Source: Erodium maritimum
Taxonomy: Eukaryota > Streptophyta > Magnoliopsida > Geraniales > Geraniaceae
Assembly (NCBI GenBank): GCA_963921825.1
Contig: OY997593.1
Span: forward strand, 65,208,039-65,272,038
Reading direction: 5' to 3'
Length of the DNA: 64,000 nt
Each line of letters opens with the position of its first letter. The stretch's first letter is position 1. The notes under the pieces were generated by a model. The model had not been told where the DNA came from and did no database searches. It saw only the letters and a list, made by a program, of their open reading frames with translations. Shown piece after piece: positions 21,481 through 34,144 of the stretch. The position numbers and the translations under genes were made by a program.

Positions 21481-22640
21481 TTCACCGTAGTTAGTATCTA
21501 AGTATTCAACACCCCTACACGTTACCTATGAAATTGAAGCTCTATGTTTTATTTCATATTCATCTCCATTCCATTGTTGTTATGCAATGGAGAAAAGAAT
21601 GGAAGGTTGAGTGGTGTGTAGCCAAACACCATAGCAAGTTCGCAACAAGGAAAGGGGATGATTTGACGGCATGGCCTATATATTGGCATCTTTTACATTA
21701 GAAAAAGTAGAAAAATAATGGAACATGATCACTATTAACCATATTATATTCCCAACCAACTACCATAATATCAGCCTTCCTCTTTACTATGTACCTTGAG
21801 GAACCCACCCAATACCTTGCACTCATCAATGCTCCTCATGAAACCAAACCATCTCAATCCTCCTTCCTATTTCAGCAATAAATTCGATTCCTTTTCCCAC
21901 TTACAAATGCCAAATGGAGTGTTTGTTTTCACTTTTATCTACAATCTCATTAAATGTCTACCATTTCACTACAACTATTCTCTACTCTGAACCAAATAGT
22001 TATTGAATGAATGCTTGTGATCCGTACCAAATCTGAGACACATGCCTTACATGTAATGTAGACCCTGGTAACATATGGGTCCCAAGGTCAATAGACAGAA
22101 ATAGGAGTGAATTTAATTCATAATAGATTAGTTTTGATGTCATGCTAAAATCTATATATCAACTATCTCATTTTGATGTATTAATCTCTTTTGTTTTAGA
22201 ACAAATTACAGTTTGTGGCTTTTGAATGAGTTTAGATTTGTTAAGAGTAACTCTAGTTTAGTCAAAATTTGGAGGGTTGAGAAACTTCGTTGGTAAGCAT
22301 AGTGATGTTCACAATGTCACATGTTCCTTTCACATTAATCTCATGCCCTTATCTTGTTCCTAAGGTTTTAGAATATGCTTCACATACCTTTCAAGCTAAC
22401 CCAATATGTAGGTCCTGCTAAGAATTCAAGAAAGCAACACTGCCCCTAAAATGTTACATGACAAAATCTATTTTAAAGCATTGGTCATAAATATTAAATT
22501 ATTTAAAATTTAAAAATATCAACCAAGTACTTTAAGATTTGATTACAAGTTATTTACATGTTTTTTGAATTGGTCACTGATTATTTGCTTGCCTTATCAA
22601 TTGGTCATAAATGATTTACATATCAATACGAAAAAAATTC
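21481..22640. other. AT-rich intergenic sequence
   Basis: No coding region, RNA gene or repeat boundary could be supported. The single 64-codon frame at 21796-21990 has no recognisable feature. Confidence 0.4.
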
Positions 22641-22649
22641 TTCAAACAC

Positions 22650-23951
22650 GTTCGGGTGCAAAGAGGTTCTAGAGGGAGAGTCGCTATGACCTCTCTCTAG
22701 AAAATCCCTAACTCTTTATTCAAACTCGTCGCCACCTCTCTTCCCTTCCACCGTCGGTGACTTTCATGGTCTACTTGACCATGGAGTTGCTGGCGGTGGG
22801 TCTCCTCTTTCCTTTCGTCGCTCTGCCTTGCTTTCCTCCCCTTCGTTCTCTTTCCGATGAGTCTCGGTGATGACCTCTCTTCCTTGTTAGCCGCGTCTTC
22901 CTCTCAGATCGGTCATGAGACGTCTTTCCCCTCTTCTCTGAAGTGGATTGATGCAGATATGACGGCTTCCTCCGTTCTCGTGCTGAAGAGGAATCTGTGT
23001 CTGGCTTTGCTGTTGGTAGATCTGGACTTCCCAAAGTTAGATCTACGGCCTCCGCTGCTCCGCCGTCCTCCAGGCTTCGCTCTCCTTTCTACCGTGATGT
23101 CTCGCTCGTGCTCGTGTTGTTGCAGGACAGAAACGATGGTCTTCTCAGCCTCCCCATACTCAGGTAGAAATACTAGTCCTTCTTTTTAGCCCTTTTCTCG
23201 GTGTAGGCCGAAAGTGGCTGAGGAGGACCGAGTAGGGGTTCAGTTCTAACATAGATCCGTCGATCTGCTCAAGTGAGGTACTCTTTTTATCCCTTCTTTG
23301 TTTGATGATTTCCATCCCCTTCCTTTTCAGGCAAGCGTATTCAAGTGGACTTCTCTTCTTCTCGACCAAGGTATGGTTCGAGCTCGTCGATTTATGGCGT
23401 TGACCGCCGGCGAGATCTTAGGGCTTGTTCAACCTCCTTTAAAGTCTCTTGTTTTAGGTTTTCTTGTTCTCAAGGGGTTCTGGTGGGTATCCATCATAAT
23501 ATACTCTACCGTGTGCGGTGTAGGCCGCCGACGTAATAGTGACTACCCTTCCTCGTATGAGGCCTGGTAGAACTATTGAGTTGGCTGATCAAGCTTGGTT
23601 TGGGTTCTGTTAGTTCTGGTTGCTGGCCTGTAGTTGGATTCTTCCCCAAATATGATTCATGGTGGTTATACTTGGGCAGTTTAACCTCTTTTTTCAATTT
23701 GGGCTTCATGTTAGTTATATCCAGGTTTTAGACCCTGATTTGTATTTTTCTTGGGGTGTCCCTTTGTGTTGTGGGCTGTTTATTCTTGGTTGCCTCTTTG
23801 TGTTGTTTGTTTATTCTGGTTGTAATCTCTGTCTGTAGAGATTTGTTGGTTGAGGGTCCATCTTTGGAATGCTTGTATGATTGTATTTCACCCCTGCTCT
23901 TCTCTTAAAATAGCAGGTTTTAAATTTATCATTTGCCTTGCTGATAAAAAA
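22650..23951 (+). mobile_element. probable non-coding poly(A)-tailed retroposon, plus orientation
   Basis: A C/T-rich leader is followed by G/T-rich sequence without a long ORF. The end, TTTGCCTTGCTGATAAAAAAA near 23951, is of the plant LINE 3' type. Short frames on both strands (60-110 codons) overlap. No target duplication was identified, so the borders are approximate. Confidence 0.4.
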
Positions 23952-24399
23952 ATGTATGAATTGAAAACTTTTAGATTTTTAACTTAAATTTTGACTGGTA
24001 TGCGACTAATTTTGACTAATATTATAAAGTAGCTTAATTTTCATGACAATTACTTTAGGATATGATTTCACATTTAACCTTTAAATAAATGACTCATTTG
24101 TCATAAAGCATGAGATATTTTCCATTAATCCCTTATTTTTAGAGTATTTATAATGGAATATCTCATAGATTGTTTCGGATTGTTTATCGAGATCGCAGGT
24201 CGGTCTTATCCCACTACATCGAGGCGGTCTCCAATTTTTTATCGATATTTCCTCCACGACCTCCTATAATAGAAGTTGATTGTGACGCCACCCCGACCTC
24301 CGATGCCCCTCAGGGAATGGTCTCATGACACATGACATGAAATCTGGAAAAAAAAATCGATCGTTAGGACAAAAATGCCTTACCATGAGGCATCCTTTG

Positions 24400-25140
24400 T
24401 ATCTTGTTACTAGAGGAGCAATGGAGGAGAGTCACAGAGGAGTATGTGAGGGTCGTTTAGGCCGAATACTACGAGGATCGGCCTAAAAGAAAGTTAAAGT
24501 AGAGGAGCCCAAAACCTTGAAGGATATGTTGACGAAGATCAACAATAAGGTGAAAAAAGTTCAATGGTGTTAGAAGTAGTCAAACAATGTTCGCACAAGA
24601 GATGCTTCAGATAACCAGATTTACGTCAAGAAAATGTTGTTGTACACGAATAATGAAATTTCCAAACACTTCCAATGACAACATTGGCAGGAAGCGGTCC
24701 TAAATAACTTAAATAGAAGGTTGATTACAAGAGAAAATGATAGAAGAAAACAAGGTTAGACGAAATTGGTTCATACAACTCGCCCCACATACTAGAGCAA
24801 TGGGTCAAAATGGGATGCGTACTCATCATCATCATCATCATCATCTATCGAAGAACGATCAAGTGGCTATAAGGTGATAAAACGAAAAGCTGAACGACGT
24901 CCATTACAAGCTTGGGAACCGACGCACCCGTGGCTCTATTTGGAAAAAAAAACAAGAAAATTGCATTCATGGTCCATTTGAATTTAAACGATAAGCGGAA
25001 ATAGGACATCACAAAGCTTTAGGAATTTAAAATATTGGAGCGATCGCAAACAATAAAGGAATGAACGGAACATATTGTGAAAATCAAATGATACGAGACC
25101 CTTCTAGTTTTGTCTGAGTAACACCAAGCTGAAATGATAA
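24400..25140 (+). pseudogene. degenerate Myb/SANT (NAM-associated) ORF1 of a PIF/Harbinger element
   Basis: Three-frame reading gives fragments such as RVTEEYVRVV, EYYEDRPKRKLK and LTKINNKVKK, then NEISKHFQ and QEAVLNNLNRR. These match, in order, the plant Harbinger ORF1 proteins often mis-annotated as glutathione S-transferase T3-like. Stops and frameshifts are numerous, so it is non-functional. A (TCA)n/His run lies at about 24822-24846. A GAGTATTTATAATGG sequence after TTA near 24140 may be the element's left terminal repeat; the right end was not found. Confidence 0.45.
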
Positions 25141-25299
25141 GATTATTACTTTTCAATATAATTAGTCTTTGTTATATAATTTTTAATTAATGTAATAAAG
25201 TTTTATTTTAATTAATTAAACAAATTCATGATATTAATAAAATTAATAAATATTAGAGTTAAATTCATAAAGTAGGAATAAAAAAATGGGAGTCATGAG

Positions 25300-27361
25300 C
25301 TTTCCCTAACCGGTCTTAGCTTCCTTCGTCCTACGTGACGTCATTCCTTCTCCGTTGTTCTGATCCGGCAACCCTCCCCCGATAATGTGTCTGGACCTCT
25401 TCATCCCGGCGTCATGATCCCAACAACGATCCTTCCTCTTTTTATTCTGTTGTCCCTGTTCCCGCCGTTTCGAATCCCTTCCTCTGATCTGCCTCTACCG
25501 CCTCTGAATCCGTCATAGACGTATCCATCTCCTTGGCCTCCACCGTTGTCTCCTCCTCGTTTTTTCTCTCGGTTTAGGGTTGTGATGATCGTTTATTTCT
25601 CTTTTATTTTGTCTATTTTTTTTCCTTCATGCAAGGTATAATCGTACAAAAGTTTGTGGGACGCAATTTAAGAGGAACATCCCGCTCTTCTATTCCACTC
25701 CTCCTTATCATGGATACCTCATCGAGTATATCTAGCGCACTTCGTTCAATAGGATCTCCTTAACGGGGCCGACGAGCATCTGAGACACCACACATCCACC
25801 CGAGTTGACATGGGAAAAGCGATTCCTCCACTTTCTGTTGAGACATTTGCCTGATCGCACTCCTCACGAGAAACGAGTCCTCACCATGGGATCAAGCAGT
25901 GTTCATGTATCATCCTACACATAGTTTCTTTCATGTTATTATGTTCTTACAAATTTTTCTTTATCACAGTTTCTGCTTTAATTTCAAAATCGATCTTCGA
26001 CAACTGCTTCAGATTTTACGAATGGAAGACCACGGTCACCTATTTTATGTATTGACTCTTTCCCTTTTGATTAATAATGTTAGTACCAATTTCACTCAAA
26101 AACAACATATCAGAGTTCAGAAGCTAGTGGATGAATAACAAGTGATCTCCTTTATTTTCCTTCTCCTCAATACCAAAATTAACAACATCAGAAGCCATGT
26201 CATATACCATTCCATTACACATGCCCTTAACATGTAGGTTTCCTCTTTAAGCTTTTAAGGTTTAGGCCATTTTTTTTTTATAGAATTTTCCCTCTTTTAT
26301 TTTCATGTAATTGGGAAACAAAATATAAAAAGACTGATTTTCGGGTTGATGCTTACTTGTGAGAGTGCTCTTGTGTCGTGCTATGAGAAGACAAATGTGG
26401 CCAATTTGACATGCAAAATATTTATATTTTCTTAAAGGCTTCAATTATGACAATGGCTTTAATCGCAAGGCTACATTCACATGAAGCTTCCTCGTATTTT
26501 GGCTTCTCTGTTTTCCATGAAGCTCCTCATAATTAAGCCATGCATACCCCGAATTAACCTGCGAAACAAGCGGAGGAACACCATATTCGGTCAAATCAAA
26601 CTGGTCAACTAGCTCATCTGGATTACAACATGGGAAAAAAATGTGAAATAAATCAATATAAACAAAGACAATACTCTGAATTAAATCCGACTTAATTTTT
26701 ACCATATATCATTACTTAAACTATTAAGTATAGAATTAGCCGTCCAGGTTACAAACTCGGAACATCGTTTGGTTACACGAGTTACATGTATGTGAATTTG
26801 ATACCGGTTGTTTCAAAGTAGTAGTGGCCTCCTCTATTGGGTGTTGGAAGATTTTGTACTATTGTACCAGCAAGGCTATTTTGTATATGAATGTGCATTT
26901 GAATTTCGAATCCTAGAGAGTGGTTTGAAACCCACACAAAAGGAACACACTAGAATCAATGTGGAAAAAGTGATTAGGTGTTTTTGAATGGTCCAATAGT
27001 GAATGCCCAATGTGAATATGACCAAGTTTTCATTAGGATACCTAACACCCAATTCATGGAAAAGCAAAAGGACTGAGTTTTTATTTGAGGGACATTGTTA
27101 GGGTCTCCACCCACAACAACACTCCCACTATCAAACCAATCCCAACCTTTCTCATTATTTCTCCATTTATGCCTAAAACTAGCACCTTTTAATTTTGAAC
27201 AAACTTTGATACACAAGATCCTCAATTATTTACTAAATCCAGCAACCTACAATTGAATGGATATTATAGTGAGTAAAAGCTGTGTTTATTTTGATTATTG
27301 CCAACAATAAAGTATTTAAATCAAGTTATTACATATGGAGGCATTCCTACTAGACTTAGAC
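25300..27361. other. unassigned sequence
   Basis: 25310-25640 is C/T-rich and resembles the leaders of the plus-oriented retroposons. The rest is AT-rich. A minus-strand frame at 26445-26705 contains a non-repetitive, protein-like stretch (for example LVDQFDLTEYGVPPLVSQ) that may be an orphan exon of a decayed gene, but I do not recognise the family. Confidence 0.3.
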
Positions 27362-27759
27362 TTTTTTTTTTGAAAAAGGTAAAATGGGGATATACATTAA
27401 AGCGAAAAATAAACCATACAAGATAGGACGTAAAAATCCTAGGTTTCAGAATATTGTCCGGCCTGCCTGTAGCCAGACCAGCTCTCATGGACCCGTAGAA
27501 ATAGTCTACTTTGGATCGTAGACACTAACTCAAGAGATCCCCTTACCAGCATTTCAAAAGGACAAAACAGAAAATAAAGAATCCAAACACCGAAACGAAA
27601 AGTACAACTCAACCTAAAACATGTATCATAATAGGATGGTGAAAAATAAAGTGCTCTGAATGCGGCTTTCCCAAGATTTCCCAGCACCGGCTGTCTCGGG
27701 TCTATGGGTATAGTCCCTATTGGGACCCTCCCACCCCCACTAGGCCTCTTCATTGATTA

Positions 27760-29198
27760 GAAGGAGGTTGTGACACCTCCGCTTGTGGTTCTTGAGCCTC
27801 CTCCTCCACCAGCAGCTTGTGAGATCATACCTGTAAGCTCTAAATCCCTCTTTATACCAGAAAACTTGGTATATTGGTGTCCACCTCGTCCCTTCCCCTA
27901 GGACTTCATAACCTTCGATAGAATGGGACCCACTCCTCTAGCTTGGTCATGCGGGTCATCCTACTTCCCTTGCTTCGGGGCCTCCTCACCTGCAAATATA
28001 TCAGGAAAAGTATTATCCCCACCCTCCTCGATGTTAGCCATGTTGCCGGCAATACCCAGTTGTCCTGCTAACTCTTTCGGGGATGCCCCTGGCTTTTTAG
28101 GAACTGCCACTCTGGGGCATTTTTGGCCAAGTTTCTAGACTCCGAACGGGAATCCTCCTTTCCCCCCATCACCTGAAATCCTGGGGGGGGGGGGGGGTGC
28201 TAGAATACCCTTACCGGTATCTGCCCCCAATCCTTCCACTTAATCCCTAATCGGATCAAGGATTAGGGAGGTCAAAAGATCGTCCACTGATGTGTTTCGT
28301 GTCACCTGCGGGGCCCTCCAAATCGTATTGAGGAGACGATCCACATCCAGCTGTTTCGGGACCCGAATAGATTCATCATACCGAATTTCCTCCTAGTCAA
28401 TTCCAGGCAGATAAGCCGTACATTCGGTCATACGGTGGGTCAGTCGACCACATCGAGTGCAGAAACTCGGTAGTCGTTCATACTATAATCCCACCAGGGA
28501 GGGTTTGGCATGACCTAGGAATCAGAGACGAATACGTCTCCTCAATGGTTGACCCACACCCAGGCCGACCCTTATCCACATAAAATCATCCGAGCGGCGT
28601 ACTATAGGAATAAGGGCAGGGGTTACCTGAGTTCTCAGGGCCGTTGCAAGGAGGGCACGAACCGGGGCATTCCGAGCATCTACTGGGACATTTATCGCTC
28701 GGACCCCAATCTCCATTCACCGAACTTTATTTCATCGGGTTGCATGTAGGCCAATAGTGGGACCAACATCACCGGATAACCCTTGAATCTCCCTGGGCCC
28801 CGGTGGCGAATATTCTCCATGGCTGCCTGGGACGGGAAATGGAAGGCCACCACGTCCTTGGTCAGGTATTCGATCTATAGGCCGTCGACCTTCCAATGTT
28901 GGAGCATTAACCCACATAAGGCGTTTTGTACCCGCGACCTTCCATGCGAAGGAAAAGCGATACCGACAATCCACAGCAGTCGGGAAGGCCTCCGCTGGGA
29001 TCTCCAAGATGCCATCTTCATCTTCCTAGTCTAGGACCACTGACTACATCCCCGTTGTTGAATCGGACGGTTTGAGGATGGCTCTCACCGGATCTACTAC
29101 AACCAGAGTCGAGCAAGACGGAGATAGCTTGGGAGAGACCCCCGCCACGCCTCGGGGTCGCGATGTGGCTCGCCCGACCTCTGTATGTGGTAGGATCG
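27760..29198 (-). pseudogene. degenerate LINE-type ORF1 with DUF4283 and CCHC zinc knuckle
   Basis: Conceptual reading across stops gives, in order, a DUF4283-like N-terminal region (around 28735-29007), then PLRRRIRL, then YERLPSFC and a zinc knuckle CTRCGRLTHRMTEC with CX2CX4HX4C spacing (near 28430-28480). This order and the PLRR...YERLP.FC.RCG signature are typical of the plant DUF4283/zf-CCHC_4 proteins encoded by retroelements. At least three in-frame stops break it. A Gly/Pro-rich tail follows. The protein would have bound nucleic acid; this copy cannot be functional. Confidence 0.65.
28183..28197 (+). repeat. G15 homopolymer
   Basis: An uninterrupted run of 15 G residues inside the ORF1 relic. 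Its length is uncertain in any assembly. Confidence 0.85.
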
Positions 29199-32100
29199 TG
29201 TCACGCCCCAAATCTGTTTTTAGCCGGACTCGAGATGTGACTTAAGTTGACAATTAAATAATAACAAATAATAGTAAAACCAATTAATTTCTCAAATAAG
29301 TTCAAAATGAAATATCCAACTACTATGTCCCAAATAGTAAATAAAGAGTCAACGCTCAACATGGAGTACGAGATACATGAGGTTCAATACAATAGACCAC
29401 AACATCTCTAAAACAACCCCCAAACTATCCAGAAGCTCCCGAGCCTCGAATCCACTAAACATCAAGCACGCCTGTACAAACAACCAAATAAACAACAGGG
29501 GGTGAGCTTACGCTCAGTAGGGAAAATCACAAACAATTTAACCTCCAACTTAGTAATAAAATCGCTTTAGCATGACGACACAGCTTGCAATTTATACTAT
29601 TAATCAATAAAATGGTATGGAATAGGTAAAGATAAAAACTTTATTACATTCTTAAGAATAACGGTAACTTTAAGAGAATAATTGAAAAAGCGCTGTAAAT
29701 AGTTGATAACTACTAAAATGGGAGTAAGTGACTATCACGGCAACAACTCAAAGTCCAATACTCCGATCCACGAATAGGTTCTTGTGTCATATCGGATCCC
29801 ATACTCCGATCCACAAGAGTACTCATGTCATATCAGATTTTCCCTCGGTCCAGAGGAGGCACATACATCGGGCTACCGGTAACATCCCTGAGGGAAACAT
29901 ATCGTCGGGATTCTCGGAAATGCCCCCAAAGGACCATATGTCATCGGGAACCAAGGTAATGCTCCCGCAGGACGCATACACTCGGGTGAATCAACAAGTA
30001 ACCATTCCCCGCAGGGTAAACCATCCAATTGCCCCATAGGGTCCACAACCAATGCCCGCAGGCTCCACAACCAATGCCCCGCAGACTCCACAACCAATGC
30101 TCGCAGGCTCCACAACCAATGCCCCGCAGGCTCCACAACCAATGCCCGCAGGCTCCACAACCAATGCCCCGCAGGCTCCACAACCAATGCCCGCAGGCTC
30201 CACAACCAATGCCCCGCAGGCTCCACAACCATTGCCCGTAGGCTCCACAACCAATGCCCCGCAGGGTCCACAACCATTGCCCGCATGCTCCACAACCAAT
30301 GCCCCGCAGGGTCCACAACCATTGCCCGCAGGCTCCACAACCAATGCCCCGCAGGCTCCACAACCATTTCCCCGTAGGGTCCACAACCATTGCCCCGCAG
30401 GGTCCACAACCACTCATCGGCAATGATACTACCCCACACCAGAATCCCCCTCGGTGTAGGTACCATATAGGCACTACCCCACACCGCAGCGTGGGTGCCA
30501 TACCGGAACACACCAGAGAATAACATGCTAAACAACCTCATACAACCAAACTTAGAAATTCACAAGTTCATCAATACACACCACAAGGAATTCATACCAA
30601 CAATTACACTTACCGGCATACTTACCAATCATGTTCCATCGGTCTATCACTCACCCGATCATACCATTTGGCACAACCAATTACACTCAATCATTCATTC
30701 AACCATTCAACCATTCATTCAAGCATTCATGCAATCATTCAAGCATACGGTTTATCTAGTTTCGTTAGACTCTTTATTTATCCTAAAGACTAGCAAGAAA
30801 TGCATGTGAGGCAACCACAACCAATCTTATGGCTCATCTCGGTCTTTCTACCAGCACATCAATTTCCCAAGTATTGAAAGCGAGTTAAACTAGTTATTCA
30901 CATCCTACGCATGCATACTAGACACATCCGGTTATTATTAATTGAAAGACAATTATTCTAGTTATTCGCATCCTATATGCAATCTAAGACCTTTCCGGTT
31001 TTATTAACCTAATATGCATACTAAAGCATTAAATTTCAAGAGGAGTTTAGTACTTTCCCTACCTTGTGGTCTTCCTCTAATAACACTTCTAGTTGATGAA
31101 GTCCGGCTAGCCTACTCTCCGTTCTTCGCACGGGTCCCCAAGTAGTCTTCGTCCCTCGAGCTCGGTTCCAAGATCTTGGATCACAATTTAAACTCTAATT
31201 AAAGGCTAACCAAAATGCAATCATCTAAGTTCAAATGACTCCACCCATTGTTTCCAAAAACACCTTCTTGTAGTAAGCGAAAAATGATCGATAAGGGTTT
31301 AAAAGGACCAAAACAGGTCTGCCACAGATCTGGTCACGGATCCGTAGGATGCGCCGTCACGGATCTCTTCACGGAGCCGTGTCTGACGTCGTCACGGTCT
31401 CCTTCACGGAGTCGTGATGGCCTTCGTCACGGTTCCTGTCACGGAGCCGTGACGCCTGGTACTGTTCATCCGTCTACTTCCTCCAGCTTCGGGTTCTCAC
31501 GATTTTAACCCCCCAAACCTCCATGGATGACCTTCTAGAGCTCCAAAAACAGTTCCTAAACGTATCTACTTCAAAACCCAACATGTGTGTTCATCAAAAC
31601 TCCAAAAATACAAATTAAATCCATCATCTAACATCAAATCCTCCAAAACTTCATCATCCAAACTCCCAACTCCAAACCCATCCATTGTTCATCAAGTTTC
31701 TCCAAAACCCATGAACTAAAATCCATAGAAACGAAAATAGAAGAGGTATTCACCTTGAGGATGAAGAGTAGATGAAGAATCAAGAGGTTTTGGGTAGAAA
31801 ATGGCTTCAAGCTTCCATTTTTCCTCATTTCTTCTTCTTCAAGCCTCCAAAACCAATTTCCTTCTCTCTCTCTCTCTCCCAAATTCGGTTGCCTTGGTAT
31901 TTGTGCTGAAATGAGCATCACAATGAGCCTTAAACCTAGAGGGGATAGTGTCCAAAATACCCCTTTACTTTATCTCTTCCCAACAACAACTAATAAGGGC
32001 ATAAGGGTCGTAATACACCCAAATCTTTCCTTCCAATCAAGCATGGACACATGTCCATGTGGGGACCACTCCAAGTTTAATAAAATTCCAGCACACAATT

Positions 32101-32346
32101 TTATCGGATTTTGTTCTAAATCGAACCACTTTTGACCGATAAAAGTCCCAGTTTGACTTCGTCCAATATTACAATCAACGGAAAGGAAACGGCCCAACTA
32201 AGTCAACTGTGATGGTGGCTAAGCTTTTTGGGCCCCGGAAAGGTCCCGAATGACTTCCAGAGTCATCGGTTGACTTTTCCGGCCGAAAGTCAAACTTCGT
32301 CCAAAGTCACCGGTTCGACCGGGATCGACCGGGGGCGGTTCTTACA
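29199..32346 (-). mobile_element. solo LTR 4 (family X, reverse orientation)
   Basis: The + strand starts TGTCACGCCCC and ends GGGGGCGGTTCTTACA. GATCG at 29194-29198 and GATCG at 32347-32351 form a perfect 5-bp target duplication. Length is 3148 bp. The reverse complement of its right end matches the start of LTR1 over several hundred bases (TGTAAGAACCGCC..., GGTCGAACCGGTGA..., CCAAAAAGCTTAG). It contains a 22/23-bp tandem array and a TGAGC-GTAA-GCTCA hairpin. No gag/pol. Confidence 0.85.
30027..30415 (-). repeat. alternating 22/23-bp tandem array in LTR4, about 17 units
   Basis: The unit is CCGCAGGCTCCACAACCAATG plus one or two bases. Copies with CCCGC (22 bp) and CCCCGC (23 bp) alternate, giving a 45-bp higher-order unit. 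Because 45 is divisible by three, all six frames stay open across the array, which explains the long Gly/Trp/Leu-rich or Pro-rich ORFs here. Confidence 0.9.
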
Positions 32347-32351
32347 GATCG

Positions 32352-32796
32352 ACCCAGAGCTTGCATGCCCTCCGGCTTACCCCCCGACGCCGTGTGACAT
32401 TCGCGTGAAATTGCAGGCGATGGGTGGGTGTTAAGTTGCTCTGGATCTGGAAGAATATGGTGTGAGGGAAGTTCATATCGCGGAGGAAAGGTTGGGGGAC
32501 TGGGTTACGTCTGGGACGATGGTATCCAGCACTAAGGGTTGGGTGATAGCCATGGAGAAGGCTGGGTGTTGTAATGAAGACGCACGGTGAGGGGCAACGT
32601 GTGGCAGAAATAGAGAGGGAGAGATGAGGCTTTTCAACCATAAAAGACACGGTTTTCCCGTCTATTTTTTGGTATGTCTATACTTGAAATCTGTATCTAC
32701 ATATAATGTTTGATTTCTCATATAAATTCAAATTAAATTATGATATATAATGTAACATTTTAAAATCAAACTATATATTTATCCGACTATACAATT
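32352..32796. other. 5' part of the DUF4283 retroposon, then AT-rich flank
   Basis: Up to about 32660 the minus strand continues the element interrupted by LTR4, with a 102-codon frame rich in Pro/His/Arg. From 32660 to 32796 the sequence is AT-rich with no feature. Confidence 0.4.
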
Positions 32797-32813
32797 CAAA
32801 TATTATTCATATT

Positions 32814-34127
32814 TGTTTTTTTTTTTGGCTAAAACGATGCGATTTTATTTATAGCATTCTTCGACATAGGAGTACGTCAGGAAAAACTTCATGACCACAA
32901 AATAAAAGAGTCAAAACATTGTAAGGAAACCCAATAGGTTCCTTGACATCAAACTCTAAGACGGATGAACCGGCACAACCGATGTTGAGAGGGACATAAA
33001 GGCATACTGAAAGTAAAACTATTCTATGTTGAGACCATTGATTACTGCTCAAGGTGTAGCAAAAAATGATTGATTCGTTGTATAGACCAAACCTGCAATC
33101 ACTAATCTTGGGTGAAGGACTCTTCTTAGGGATCCCTCCATATGCCAGTCCCTAGAGCAATTGGTTCCTTTCATTCCTCTGAGCGGGGTTGCTTTCCCTT
33201 CCTTGGTTGGATCTGGTCCGCATTGGGAAGACCATTCGCTCGGATTCTAGCTAGCTCCACCTCCTCATCGGTCATACGAGCCTTTCCTTTCCGAGGGCCT
33301 CGGTGGAGTGGGCTTGGACTAGGTGGGAATGGGCTGGGCTGGATGGGCCGATTAGGAATAGGAAACCAAGGTGGGCCCTGGCCCAGATAGAGGCCGATCC
33401 TTGTTGTGCAAGCCACATCCGTGAGAGACGGTGCTCCCGGCACCGAGGGCAATTTCTCTCTACACGGTCTGGTCGACCGTGGTTTCGCTACCACGAGAGG
33501 GGGACTTCCACGGGATCTGGTGGCTCCTTGACGGGCATAGGCGAGAGAGGTCGTGGTTGTTCGTCCTTACCACTTAGGGGTCCGACCGAAGGCTGGCGTG
33601 GTCACGGGAGCAGTGGTCTTCAACTTAACTGGCCTCCCTCGGTGTGGTTTGATTCCTGGCATTGAGGAGCCCGCTGAAAACAGAGCGACCGCTAGGAGGA
33701 GAGGTTTTTCGGTCGATTGTGTTGGCGAAGGAGCGGGCAATTGTAGTGGTGGCGGTGGAGGGGCGAGCAATCGCAGTGGTGGCGGTGGAGGGGCGAGCAA
33801 TTACAGTGATGGGGATGGCGAGGAGAAGGATGGTAGGGTGGTCAGCGACGCAGATTGGGTTTTAGGTTTCTAGCGACGTCTACCCTTTAAAGGGGAGAGG
33901 AGTCGGTCGAAAGACGTGGCGACGACACCCTGATCGAGGCATGCATGTCAGGTGACGGGACGAGATCGGCTGGGTCAGACAACGTCACAACGATGAAGAC
34001 AGAGGTAGGGACGGATAACTTCATAGGCTGGGATTTTTTTGGGAGAAAAACTTTTCGACAAACAAGAGGGTAGTTTTTTAGAATTTAGGAGGATAGTGAT
34101 TATTGTTTCTTTGTACTTCAATAAATC
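32814..34127 (-). mobile_element. poly(A)-tailed retroposon with 17-bp target duplication
   Basis: CAAATATTATTCATATT occurs at 32797-32813 and again at 34128-34144, flanking the element exactly. The minus strand ends with an AATAAAATCGC signal about 15 bases before an A-run (T-run 32816-32826). The body holds open but unrecognised minus-strand frames, Pro-rich with RGP/KGK patches (33171-33494, 33567-33800). These resemble the low-complexity C-termini of retroelement ORF1 proteins. There is no reverse transcriptase. A 30-bp unit (GGCGGTGGAGGGGCGAGCAA) is repeated at 33735-33810. Confidence 0.75.
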
Positions 34128-34144
34128 CAAATATTATTCATATT

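Larger units (their letters stand above)
27362..32660 (-). mobile_element. DUF4283/zinc-knuckle ORF1 retroposon, split by solo LTR4
   Basis: On the minus strand the sequence runs from about 32660 to an A-run at 27364-27373 (T-run on +), with LTR4 inserted at 29199-32346. Without the LTR it is about 2.1 kb. The body encodes a decayed ORF1 with DUF4283-type and zinc-knuckle regions. The tail follows soon after the ORF1 C-terminus, with no endonuclease/reverse transcriptase ORF. The 5' border and target duplication were not established. Confidence 0.5.

Noticed and set aside
29873..30541. Long overlapping ORFs (up to 222 codons, Gly/Trp/Leu-rich or Pro-rich) on both strands
   Set aside because: They span the 22/23-bp tandem array in LTR4, whose 45-bp dimer keeps every frame open; no domain and no start context.
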